Shown here piece after piece: positions 35,336-45,635 of a stretch of DNA of 64,000 bases. The stretch lies in assembly GCA_028023455.1 (NCBI GenBank), contig JAQFVV010000012.1, positions 8,404,499 through 8,468,498 of the forward strand, read 5' to 3'. The notes under the pieces were generated by a model, which was given only the letters and a program-made list of their open reading frames with translations, did not search any database and was not told the origin of the DNA. Source of the stretch: Epiperipatus broadwayi. Lineage: Eukaryota > Onychophora > Udeonychophora > Euonychophora > Peripatidae. Made by a program: the position numbers and the translations under genes. Positions within the stretch are counted from its first letter, which is position 1. Each line of letters starts with the position of its first letter.

Positions 35336-35716
35336 TATTGGACCTAACTCACTCTCACAAAACCAGAGATACCAAACTAGCCCCACCTCTACTCCTCACA
35401 GATACCTAGGAAATCCTCCAACTCCCATCCTCTCAACCTCTGTCACAGGACTCATCCATATAAATGTTTGTTTGCAACTCATGCAGTTGCTCGCTCAATA
35501 AAGATTTGTGTCTCAGACTTGCATCCTTGGCCTGGACTACACACCCTTTCCACATCCCTTTCCCTTTTCATATGTATCCTTCCCCTTTCACCATGTTACT
35601 CCTCAATTTCATTTTATTATGTAATCACTTCCCTGTAAACCTTAATTATTCCCTGTAAACCTTAATTAACAATATTTGTATCTTTTTTTTTTTTTATGGA
35701 TAAACTCTCATCATTG
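35336..35716 (+). repeat. 3' UTR and tail of the LINE
   Basis: Matches 54296-54606 along its length, including CAAACTAGCCCCAC, CTCTGTCACAGGACTCATCC, a T-run, an ATAAACT signal and an A-run. It contains a tandem duplication of CCCTGTAAACCTTAATTA at 35628-35668. CpG sites in the other copy (TGCGATCGCTCGCTCG) appear here as TG or CA, so this copy looks older or methylation-mutated. Confidence 0.82.
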
Positions 35717-38483
35717 GGGAAAAAAAATAATTTAAAATAAACAACACTTATAATATTTATACATTTATAGTTTAAATTATAAAAAAAATGAATATTTTTT
35801 GCATAATATTTTGGAGTATATATCATTTTGTATTTAGTTGTTTTATAAATGATGTTCAGTAAACCAAATCAAATATTCTAATGATTTTCATTCTTTAATC
35901 TATTGTTAGAGACACTGCTGCCAAAGCATGATCTAAAGGGTTTGAAACTTTGAATAATTTGATCTTCATTCTTTTTAAAAGTTGTATCATTTTAATAAAT
36001 TTTTTCAAACTTTTAAATATAATATAAAAATATCAGGTTTTTCAATTATAATATATATATATCATACAGTGTGGACATACTAAAAGTTTTGACTTAATAT
36101 AAAAAAATAGTTTTACTTTTATTTTTTTATTTCATTTTAATTTATTCATTTTATTTTCAATTTTTCAAAAAAATTTATTATTGAAAGCATGTTCATGTGT
36201 CCTTTCATGTTTAGGTAAATGCCTGCATTAACTGAAATCTTTGATTGGTTCTGGCTATTGCCAACACTATGGGTTTAAGTTTTGTTTCTTTTGGTTCCAA
36301 TTTTGAATGTTACATATGCTAGATAGAATGCTATGAGTTTATTGCTGTATAGTTTTTTATTTAAGTTATATGTTTCTATTCAAAATGTATCACATTACAA
36401 AGTACTATTTTTTGTAGAAATCCAGAAATTTTTGATTATCAGGAATTATTTGTACTGTTGAGTTAATTTGTGAACAAAGTTTGAAATAAATGTAATTTTA
36501 TAGACATTATTTTTGAATTTAAAGTATTAAAAGATTTACTGATAATAAAATTTGCCATCAGTTACAGAAACTTCATCAATCGTAATTAATTTTTACATTT
36601 TGAAATTTTAGTTTTTCATAAATTTTGCAAGAATTTATAAGATCACATATTATTATGAGAAAAATAGGAAAGCCTTCTGTTATCTAAATTCTAATTAGAA
36701 CCAGAAAGGTTAAATGCAACTGAAAATTTCCAAAGAAAGATAAGATTATTTTAAGTTATGAATTCAGTTAGCTGACCATTACAGTTTAGCAAATGAGAAT
36801 TCAGAAACTTAGTTATAGAATAGTAAAAATAAAGAAAATCCCTCACCAATTAAATACTAACTATTTTGGTGAATAAGACTTTCAATTTAAGACTATTACT
36901 TTATTATGAATACAAAACCTAATAAAATATTTATCTATCTAGAGTACAGGCAATTAGAAAGAGTACATATAAAAATCCAAAGTTTCATACCCCTAATATA
37001 ATTTTTATAATTTAATAATCTGATTTTGCCACATATACCAAAAGAAATACATGATTCTGCTTACATTCACTCTTCAGTATAACTCATATCATTTTTCAGA
37101 GTCAAGTATCCATGAGATATAAAATTGTCAAACCATCAGATTCATGGTATAGGGGAAACACCACCCATTTGTTTTTGTATTATAATAACTCATCAAAGAG
37201 TTACTTAAAATGATTATTAATTTAAACAAAAAAGCAAAACCGTTCAAACCACATATGTAGTAAATAGCTTTACATAATCTCTTTAAGCGTTTTATTAAGA
37301 TAAGACTGATTCATTTTTTATCATTTTATTTATTCTGATGGTTTTGTTTTCTTGCATTGATTCTTAGAAATGCACACATTAGATCTGTGTGTGATCACAT
37401 ATATAAGAAAAGTGTTTACAAATATTTACTAAAAATGTGATTGTTTTAAATATTTAATAATTTAAATGCAACTGTAAAAATATTTATTACAGTTTTAAAA
37501 AACAATAAAGTTAACTGTTCATTTTTAAAAAAATCATCAATACTTCCATAAGAAATGTTTACAAAACAACAACAAAAAAGAGTATGCTTGAAAATATGTT
37601 TATTGAATAATAAAGTTAAAATGTTTATTTGAAAAAACCATTTCAAAATGCATTTGCAAAGAAATATTTACAAATGTTTAGCCAAGAAAATATGTTTACA
37701 AAAATGTTTACTATAATAATGTGTAGCTGACTCCACTGCGCATGCGCTTTAGTAAAATAAATATTTATTTAAAGATATTCTGAATGCTGATATAAAAATG
37801 CAAAAATATTTTTTTGATATAAAAAATATTAATTTTTGATCAATCACAATAATTATTTTTCTTGTAACTTAACAATAATTGTTTTTAATCATTTCCTCTA
37901 CTCATTTAGTTCTCTTTTGAATCAATACAGATGAATATTTACAATTAAAAAAACTGTTAAGATTAAATGCATACTAAACACAAACTTTAGAAACTTTTAT
38001 CTTCTAAAAATCACTATTAAGTTTAGTAGTAGCAATGATATATTCTTAATTATAGAATATGTCTTATACAAATTACATCCTTTGTCCATTTGTTGTGCGC
38101 ATAATAATTGTTGACATAATATTACATCAATTTTAAAAGATTCAAGATTTTTCATTGATGGTTTAAAGATTGCTTATAGTAGAAGTAAAAAATGGTCATC
38201 TAAATAAGTATGAACAAAAGAGCTTTTCTACTCATAAAAACCAATAGCTGGAAGTCTGTTGGGTTTTTCCATCTAGTTTACATTATTTATTCATTGTATT
38301 AGAATGATTTTATTATCACAATTGTTGTTTTTAAATAAGACATTCCAATGATATATCTTTGTCATAGCTTTTTGAGATAGGTGTAAGAAAGTTAAAAACA
38401 GCAAATAATAATAAGCCAATAAACATCACATGACCACCACTGCTTATGCTTGTGTATAACTGTTGTTAAAACAGGCAAACCTC
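35717..38483. other. AT-rich DNA with a possible regulatory cluster
   Basis: No gene is supported. Between 37400 and 37750 forkhead-like motifs (TGTTTAC or TGTTTAT) recur about seven times and an NRF1-like palindrome follows at 37737. See the separate entry. Confidence 0.45.
37737..37747. promoter_or_regulatory. NRF1/EWG-like palindrome TGCGCATGCGC
   Basis: An exact match to the NRF1 consensus, GC-rich inside very AT-rich DNA. Forkhead-like TGTTTAC motifs lie within 350 bp on its left. No open frame or transcript start nearby supports a promoter; this is a motif match only. Confidence 0.3.
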
Positions 38484-38630
38484 ACTATAGCCACAAGCCA
38501 GAAACTAGTCTGGGGATATTGGATGAGTAGGCACTAGATGGGGATTTTATGCACAAACCTTCTGGCATCCATTGATTACTCTAGCTTGCTGTGTGTGGCA
38601 ATATGTATAATGAGTTTTGCCTGTTTTAAT
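38484..38630 (+). repeat. Family A repeat, hammerhead core deleted
   Basis: Nearly identical to 25484-25620 from AAGCCAGAAACTAGTCTGGGG through TGCTGTGTGTGGCAATAT. The left half of the ribozyme is damaged: CTCACTATAGCC replaces CTCACTGATGAAGGCC, removing the CTGATGA core while GAAACTAGTC is intact. Confidence 0.82.
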
Positions 38631-41292
38631 AAATAGTAATGTGATGAATTGTAGCATCTGACTGTTCAAGTTTTATTTATGCAAAAGAATTTTTACCTGA
38701 GGAATGTAATTTATAAATTTAATGATTTTTAAAATTTTACTATCTAAGTTTCTAGTCCAAAAATTTCAAAGACAATATTTTTTAATCCAAGTCATTTGTT
38801 TACCTAGAAAATAAATTTGAAAATAGTTCAAAACAGTATATTCTTTGATAATTTTAATATGAGTCAAATGCAAATATTTTAATATATGGTAAAAGATTAA
38901 TACGTATTATATAAAGTAGTTTAAGTTTTCTCTCAGCATCTTGATCTTTTATCTAAGAGTAACTTCTCATTGCAGCCTAAATGCCTAATAACAATATATT
39001 TAGATAATTAGCTTGTTTGGGTGCAAAGTCATGGAATATTTGAAATTTTTATGTATCTTATGAAGAATATATGATATGTTAAAATTCAATTACTAATTGT
39101 ATTATTCATCAGAATTAGTATTAAGTAAGCTACTAAATAGCTCATAATATTATAATTGTAATTCATTCTATCTTTTAGAGGTATTATATTTTTTACCATT
39201 TATTAATATATATATTTATGAATTTAAATAATCCTTAATTTTATAATTTATTGAAATAATGGATAAATGTCAATAAAAAAAATTAGCTCTTAAATGCAAA
39301 TATTAAAATTGAAAAGTTTATATGAATATATATAAAACTTTTTGTTTAAAAAAAAAAGGGGGGGGGGCTACGTTTTTCAGTAAACTATACACTTCTTTTT
39401 AAGAATTATTTATAGAGTGTACTGAAATGGGCAATTTAAAATACAAAATAAATTTGAATTAATTTGAATTTTCTGCTTTACTAGTTTGATGCATGATAAT
39501 CCAAGTAAAATCTTTTTTTTTCTTCTTCTGATATTTGAAATTCTATTTATATTGGATTTCTTTAAATCATCTTCAATTTTTGGTAATTGAAATAAACTAA
39601 TATAAGTTAGTTTTACGAGAAGTAATCCATACAAATTACATTTATAGACTTAAGAGAAAAGGAAGCATTCAACCTGAAATACAAACATATAAGTACAATT
39701 ATAATAAATTATCCAAGAGTTTGATTTCCAGAATAGTATTATAGTCATATTTATAATGAGCAAACTACGCACTTGTCAGCAATATAAAATAATCAATTTT
39801 ATAATAAATATACTTTTTCTTTTGAATGCCTGAGATAAAGACCCTTAGATTTACCTTTAAAATTTACTTTGACATGCATTATCAAATCACATTAAACTTT
39901 ATCAAATAATTAAGAGTTTGGAATTTTACACCAATAACCATGATGTTTCTCTGAAGATTTATGTTGATTGAATGTAATTGGAAACTTAAATCAAGTTTAA
40001 ATTTTTTTTCTAAAGACATTTAATATTTAATGTTAGATGATGGAAATAATCTAATATGGACGTACAAATTCTTACATCAGTTATGTATAAAACAAATATT
40101 GGCTAACATTTTATTATTAAAAATAACTAGATGATGAAATAGAATGATTTTAAAACATATATTTATCTTCTTAAGCAAAAGTTAAATTTTTATTATTAGT
40201 ATTTTTTTTTTTTTGCTTCCATCATAGGAAATTTTATTCTATTCTGCCAGATTAATGGAAACTGATTAAATATTATTATTATAAAATAATATATGTAACA
40301 AATGAGAAAACAAGTTTTTCAAAATAATAAACCAACAATACAAAATAAATCACGACTCACTAATAATAAATTAAAACTTCAGACAATAAAATAAAATTCT
40401 ATATTTTTTATTTACAAAACATTTCCTTATATATAAACACAACTTTTAATTAAACATTTGTCATTAGAGAATTATATTTTTATTATAAATCATACCTACT
40501 TTTGTGTTCAAATTGAAATTAAATTCTTACTTTAATTTCTAATTTAATAACTAAATTTGAATCTAAATTTATTAATTTCCTTATGCATGTTATGTTTAAT
40601 TCTAAGGCTTTTCGTATATAAATTTTATGAGCATTTAATCACAGTAATTTTATTTTCCTGATTTGTGTGTCTCTTTTTATGTGCAGTTATGCATCACAAA
40701 TAATAATGCAAAGTGTAGACCAAGTTTTGTCAATGAAAGTATACTATTATTTTTAAGTAAATACAAAATCCACTTAAAATAAAATTATATATTTTCTGAT
40801 ACTACAAAGACATAAAAGTAAAATGTTGTCAAAACTCTTCTTTATCACAAAATTAAATTCTGACTATGCAGTAGTTATGAATCTTTTGAAGAATGTTTAA
40901 AACACAAATAAACATTATTTAAAAATGTTTGTTTCACTTAAAAAATAGTCAACATTTATAGATGTTTTCATGATGATCAGGGTTCTGCATTTAGTTAAAT
41001 GGTCAATGTCTTAATAAAAACTTTGACATATGTGTAAATACTGTAAACCACTGATAACATCATATAGATGAAGAGAATAAAATATAATTGCATTTGTGTT
41101 ATTTCAAAGTAAATACTCTACAACATGTTTTTTTTTAAATATATGCAAAAATTAATACCATGTTCTCATATTTAAGACATTTGGTGAAGATTATTGATTT
41201 ATAAAACATACCTAATTAATTACAATCAGTTAATTTTTTATATTTCTCTTCTTACAAAAATTATTACAAATAAACATTTATAAATATGTTTT
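38631..41292. other. AT-rich intergenic DNA
   Basis: Nothing supported. A run of 10 A followed by 10 G at 39348-39367 is unusual for this composition. Confidence 0.5.
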
Positions 41293-41425
41293 AACCTCGA
41301 TAATATACGTATAAAATGCGATAGTAGGGACTTCTACAGGTGTTTTAACCACAAGCTTACACTATGGAAGAAAAGAGGGGAACCCCTCTTTACTTCAACC
41401 TACTTTCTATTTAAATACTTTCTAT
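41293..41425 (-). repeat. Short tRNA-like repeat, family C, inverted copy
   Basis: The reverse complement matches 27336-27500: the leader with AAAGAGGGGTTCCCCTCTTTT, then CCATAGTGTAAGCTTGTGG and TATCGAGGTTA. The 3' end is shorter than in copies 1 and 2. The TATTTAAATA leader is duplicated at its edge (ACTTTCTATTTAAAT occurs twice at 41402-41431). Confidence 0.75.
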
Positions 41426-41659
41426 TTAAATATTTGAATATGTTTTAAATATGTTTTACTAAATTTAATCATAATTATTACAATATTCTTTTTTATTTAA
41501 TTAATTAATTTTATGACTTAATATATATATTATTTTATTTTTATTATTAAAGATTTGCCCTATTATTTAAGTATGAGTATTTTAAAGTGACAAAAAAAAA
41601 ACACCTTTATTTATGCAATAATTTGTTTGCAGAATAAAAATTCATATATTTATATATAA

Positions 41660-42290
41660 TATTTAAATACATGTATATTGTCTATACTAAACAATGTAAT
41701 TATAAGGGATTTGAACTCTGACTTTCAAACTCTCTACAGTTAATCAATTCATATTATACAACTGATACACATAATGACATGAGTGTGAAAAAATAAATGA
41801 TCTCCAAGTTTAGTATAGAAAATATACATGTATTTAAATATTACATATTTAGTTTGTATTCTGCTCATCCCTCTTCTATATAATTAAATGGATACATTGG
41901 GGTCCTATGTGTAAGGGGTCAGATTGATTTAAGGTCAACATATGTATGACAATAATATTGGCATCAACAAATGCTTTGAGCATTCTCCATCCTTGGATTT
42001 TCAATGATATGGATGGCTGAAGAGTTGGAGATTGAGGAAGATTGAAGCTTGTCCATTAAAGATTGATTATTTGCTTTCTTAATATAAACTGAGCACTGAC
42101 TGTATATATGTGTGGAAGATTGTGATCTGGATCAACTGATGAGTATTGGTTCAGCACAAAATATGTATATTGAAGATCATTTATCTTTTTCACGTTATGT
42201 GGTCATATATATTGGTTGTGTAAGATGGATTAAATAACTGTAGGGAATTTGAAAGTCTGAGTTCAAGTCCCTTTTAACATATATATATGA
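41660..42290 (+). mobile_element. Foldback repeat, family B, second copy
   Basis: Same order as at 22053-22476. A tRNA-like arm on the minus strand (41704-41806, with GTATCAGTTGTATAA and GAGTTCAAATCCC when read outward), a body (GGATGGCTGAAGAGTTGGAG at 42011), a hammerhead motif and a plus-strand tRNA-like arm ending GAGTTCAAGTCCC near 42275. The GTTCAARTCC stretches fit RNA polymerase III box B. The left arm is also flanked by its own near-perfect 35-bp inverted repeat (41660-41694 and 41807-41842). No coding sequence. Confidence 0.72.
42123..42179 (+). ncRNA. Hammerhead ribozyme candidate, type I (family B), mutated core
   Basis: CTGATGA at 42136-42142, but the GAAA is AAAA (42158-42161), which should inactivate it. 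Helix I: TCAA (42132-42135) with TTGA (42170-42173) and, past a bulge, TGATC (42123-42127) with GATCA (42175-42179). The paired bases differ from those at 22317 yet still pair. Helix III region is TATGTA, then TA. Confidence 0.5.
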
Positions 42291-42332
42291 AAAGAAAGTT
42301 ACTGTTAACACTAACTGAAATAATTATATAAA

Positions 42333-42419
42333 TATATAAACCATTATACAATTACAAATATCCAGTAACGCCTTCTGTTTTAAAAATTGAATATTTGTAA
42401 TTGTATAATGGTTTATATA
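42333..42419. repeat. Perfect 29-bp inverted repeat (hairpin)
   Basis: Arms 42333-42361 and 42391-42419 are exact reverse complements around a 29-base loop containing CCAGTAACGCC. It directly precedes the LTR-like block and could be a small palindromic element or a foldback end. Confidence 0.9.
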
Positions 42420-42438
42420 TTATAACGTTTTCCGTTTT

Positions 42439-43791
42439 GTTAGGCCTCTACATGCTAATATAAACTGCGCGTGAGTTGATCAAGCTATGTCAAAAAAAAA
42501 GAAAGTTATATTTCTATTCTAAAAACATAGCTATATTTCCTGATCAACTCGGCCTATTAATTGTTGAGAATTGTGCTATTGACGAAATCAGCTTTTAATT
42601 TATTTAATCTGGGCGCCAGAATTCCTAAGAATTCGCTGAAATCATCATATAACATCTCACAAATAAAAAAAAATACTTTTAAACTAATCGGTATTACATC
42701 ATACCGTAACGAGAATTATTTTTTTAAGATTATTATTCCTGGGCTTATTCAAACATATTGGCAAAGGTAAATTACATTTTTAAATCTTATTAAACTACTA
42801 ATAGATTTAATAATAAAAAATAATAACTATTATTAATAACGCACCAATGAAAATTGGTATTAGAAATATTTTTATTCTAATAGAAAAAAAATGTTAAAGG
42901 AAATTATTAATCAAATAAATTGGAGAGAACAAAATTCAGACGTAAATCAATTAATAAAAAAAACAATTTTACAATTACAGCTCACTTCCAAATTTCTTCT
43001 AGAAAGTTACTAAAAAATGAATGTCTCTTGCACAAGAAATTTAATGTCTCTATCGGGATTGTTTAAACATACTTTTAGAAATTGTTTGAAAACGTTTAAT
43101 TTGGTCACAATCAGGAGTAATGAAGCATTACTTACCGGTAAGTTTTGTGAATTCAGTAGTAGATAACTATGCATAGTTTTTCGGGGTTGAATTGAGCTCA
43201 CGGCCTTTGATTATTAGTTGATCTTGGTGCTGGTTCCATAGGCTAGCTGCATAAGCTTCTCTGGTGTCCATCGGTAATGATGTCAGCTAAAGCTCCGGTC
43301 TACTCTCGTATGAATAACTTTTTCATTGTAGAGTGGTCTGGATTCTCTAATCCAAAACCAACCAAAAGAATATCAGCTAAACCAAGACGTTCTTCAAACT
43401 GATCTCTGCCTTTTATACTCTCTAGAGGCCCAGTTTTCCGACTTCTGTGCATATCTTTTGTTTGTCAAAATATCCATTGATAATCTTATATATTCTTTAC
43501 AAAATTTATGTTACAAAGTCTCTATTTTTTTCAGCATAATTCTGCCATCTTTAATTAGTTGAAATATTTTTACTTTCTCTTATCTAGATTGGTAATTTGT
43601 GTCTTTTGTTCTCTCCAATTCTAACTTTTATTTCTAATTACATAAAAAAAAATGAAAGAATAATTTAACTTTCATTGTACGTTTTTTTTTTTTTAAAAAA
43701 AAATTAGTCAAAAAAAAATCTAAATTTACTTTTATTCTTTAGCTTTTACCAAATGCCAATATATTTGCAACGTATATAAATAAACGTTACA
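42439..43791 (-). repeat. Possible solo LTR or LTR-like block
   Basis: The right end AAACGTTACA followed by an AT-dinucleotide run is the same as the right end of element 3 at 20731, and read on the minus strand both start TGTAACG. Composition is richer in G+C than the flanks at 42440-42640 and 43100-43440. The left limit is uncertain; TGTTAGGCC at 42439 is one candidate. It contains a structured stretch: GAGTTGATCAAGCTATGT (42473) facing ACATAGCT and TGATCAACTC (to 42551). No coding potential. Confidence 0.35.
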
Positions 43792-43968
43792 ATATATATA
43801 TATATTTAATAGAACATTTATTTTCTCACTGTTTTATAATTTTATTCCTACTAATATAGAGGAGTAATTAAATGAATATTAAAAAGATCTATCAATTTAA
43901 TTGATAAATAAGTTTAAATCTTAATAATACTTTCTAATGATTATAATAATATTGCATTTATATTATAA

Positions 43969-44143
43969 TATCACATGATCACTATCTCATACTATCACAA
44001 TTGTTATTAAACAATTCAAACCATTCTGGCATCCATTGATTGCTCTTGTTAGCATAAGATGGCACTACTATATGGAGAGTTTTGCTTTGTTTTGAATTGT
44101 TTAATAACAATTATGTGCTAGTATGAGATAGTGATCATGTGAT
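43969..44143. repeat. MITE-like inverted repeat around a family A tail
   Basis: Arms of 51-53 bp (43969-44020 and 44091-44143) start ATCACATGATCACTATC and are inverted copies with one mismatch and a 2-base gap. Between them lies the family A tail (CTGGCATCCATTGATTGCTC to TTTGCTTTG), also found at 44489-44560. Confidence 0.75.
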
Positions 44144-44180
44144 GTTTAGTGGTTTAACACCAATCCTGCCTAATAGAATA

Positions 44181-44563
44181 GTGGTGGCTATGGTTATTAA
44201 AGAGCCAAAGACACCAAAATGTATGGGTGCTGAATTGAGTTCAAACCCATATGACTATATAAGCTATTGAGCTTGGATTGAAAATATTAATTGTGTTTTC
44301 AATTTCATTCTCATAGTTTTGTAGTTAAATAGAGTTAAAAGGTGGGTGCTGGAGGGTTGCATTAGATCCTAAGATCTAGGTGCAGTGCTCTCAGATCCAA
44401 GGCTCCTCACTGATGAAGGCCACAAGCCAGAAATTAGTCTGGGGATATTGGATGAGTAGGCACTAAATAGGGATTTTATGCACAAGCCTTCTGGCATCCA
44501 TTGATTGCTCTTGTTAGCACAAGACGGCACTACTATATGGAGAGTTTTGCTTTGTTTTGAATT
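44181..44563 (+). repeat. Family A short repeat, most complete copy, with tRNA-like head
   Basis: A tRNA-like head at 44181-44251 has GTGGCTATGGTTATTAAAGAG (box A-like, cut) and GAGTTCAAACCC (box B). A middle part with GGTGGGTGCTGGAGGGTTGC follows, then the hammerhead and the tail to TTTTGAATT at 44563. Head, central domain and tail in one line is the layout of a SINE, about 380 bp here. Confidence 0.65.
44395..44453 (+). ncRNA. Hammerhead ribozyme candidate, type I (family A), best core
   Basis: Canonical CTGATGA at 44410-44416 and GAAA at 44430-44433. Helix I: TCCTCA (44404-44409) with TGGGGA (44440-44445) and ATCCAA (44395-44400) with TTGGAT (44448-44453) across an internal loop GGC/TA. 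Helix II: GGC, loop CACAA, GCC, with an A-A mismatch at the base. Helix III region TTAG, then the cleavage site ending GTC, with the cut after 44439. The A-A mismatch may weaken activity. Confidence 0.6.
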
Positions 44564-44918
44564 ATATTATAATACTTAAATACAGATTATTGTATATATT
44601 ATTATGAAATGCAAAAAAAAAAAAAATATTTTTTAAATCTCAAATCCATTCAGAAATTAAAATTATTTAGAGTTTATTGTTGGTCATTAAATCTCAGTAG
44701 AAGTTTTTCAATGGATTCTTTTACTAAGTTCTTACCCAGTATAACTTCTCATATCTTTAGACATGTGTGCAATATTTTGATGCTTAAATATATCAAATAA
44801 ATTTTATTTTATTTATTTTTTGCATTAAATTGAATTATCACAATCTTTGAATATTGAATTCTTTTAATATTCTTTGAATATTAAATTCTTTCTTTGATTA
44901 TATTAATGTTAATAAGTG

Positions 44919-44985
44919 CCCAATGTAATTCAGTGCATTAGTAGAACAGCAGACTTAGGAGTTTAAATTCAAGTACGGTAGTTCA
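44919..44985 (+). repeat. tRNA-like head, solitary
   Basis: AGTGCCCAATGTAATTCAGTG has a box-A-like TAATTCAGTG, and AATTCAAGTAC about 40 bp on resembles box B. No tRNA cloverleaf is evident; a decayed SINE head fits best. Confidence 0.35.
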
Positions 44986-45581
44986 ATCTTTATATCTGGT
45001 GTTCAAATTTCATATGAACTCTACAGAAACAAAGCGATTTAATTATTTTATATTAATAATATAGAAGAGATGGGCAACATTTTTAATAAATGGAGGTATT
45101 TACATTTCTGTTTACTTGTATAAAAGTTATATCCTAAATGTAATTAAGTTGGCATGCAATACTTTAAATCATTTTAGATGGTATGTTGATATCAAAGCAC
45201 TATTCTGGTAGACAAAACAAATAAATCGTGAAAGATATTGACATAATTTTATCTCTTTTTTTTGTGTGTGTGATAAATCTATATTTTATAATGTTTACTG
45301 ATTTTAATGATTTTGATTGAAGGGTTTTTTTTAAGAATTTTATAAGCTATTTTTCAAACATTTCTCCAATAAAAAATAAAGTTTATTGAGTCTTCTAAAT
45401 ATTTTTAAAACAATTTTATAATACACATAATTCATAAAAACATACCGATTTTGTATAGACATATATGTTTACATTTTTCTTTATAAACATAAATATTTAA
45501 ATAAAATTTCGTTTTTAATTCTTTTAAATAATTATTAAAATCGATTTTTTTGATACTTGAAAAATATATTTATATGTTTAA

Positions 45582-45635
45582 TTAATCATGTCACTTGAAA
45601 TGACCTCTTTAGGTCTATTTGCTTGACATGATTAA
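45582..45635. repeat. Nested hairpin
   Basis: TTAATCATGTCA (45582-45593) pairs with TGACATGATTAA (45624-45635), and the loop holds a second hairpin, GACCT-CTTT-AGGTC (45602-45615). Confidence 0.6.

Larger units (their letters stand above)
33249..35716 (+). mobile_element. LINE retrotransposon with large internal deletion
   Basis: A non-LTR element that keeps its ORF1, the start of ORF2 (AP-type endonuclease) and the 3' untranslated region but lacks reverse transcriptase. The endonuclease stops being readable near 35330 and the 3' region starts at about 35340, so some 2-3 kb are missing by comparison with usual LINE length. The G+C content is higher than the flanks. The 3' end, with ATAAACTCTCATCATTGGGG and an A-tail, matches 54296-54606, which defines the family. 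The 5' limit is not clear; a T-rich run lies just before the first Met. Confidence 0.8.
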
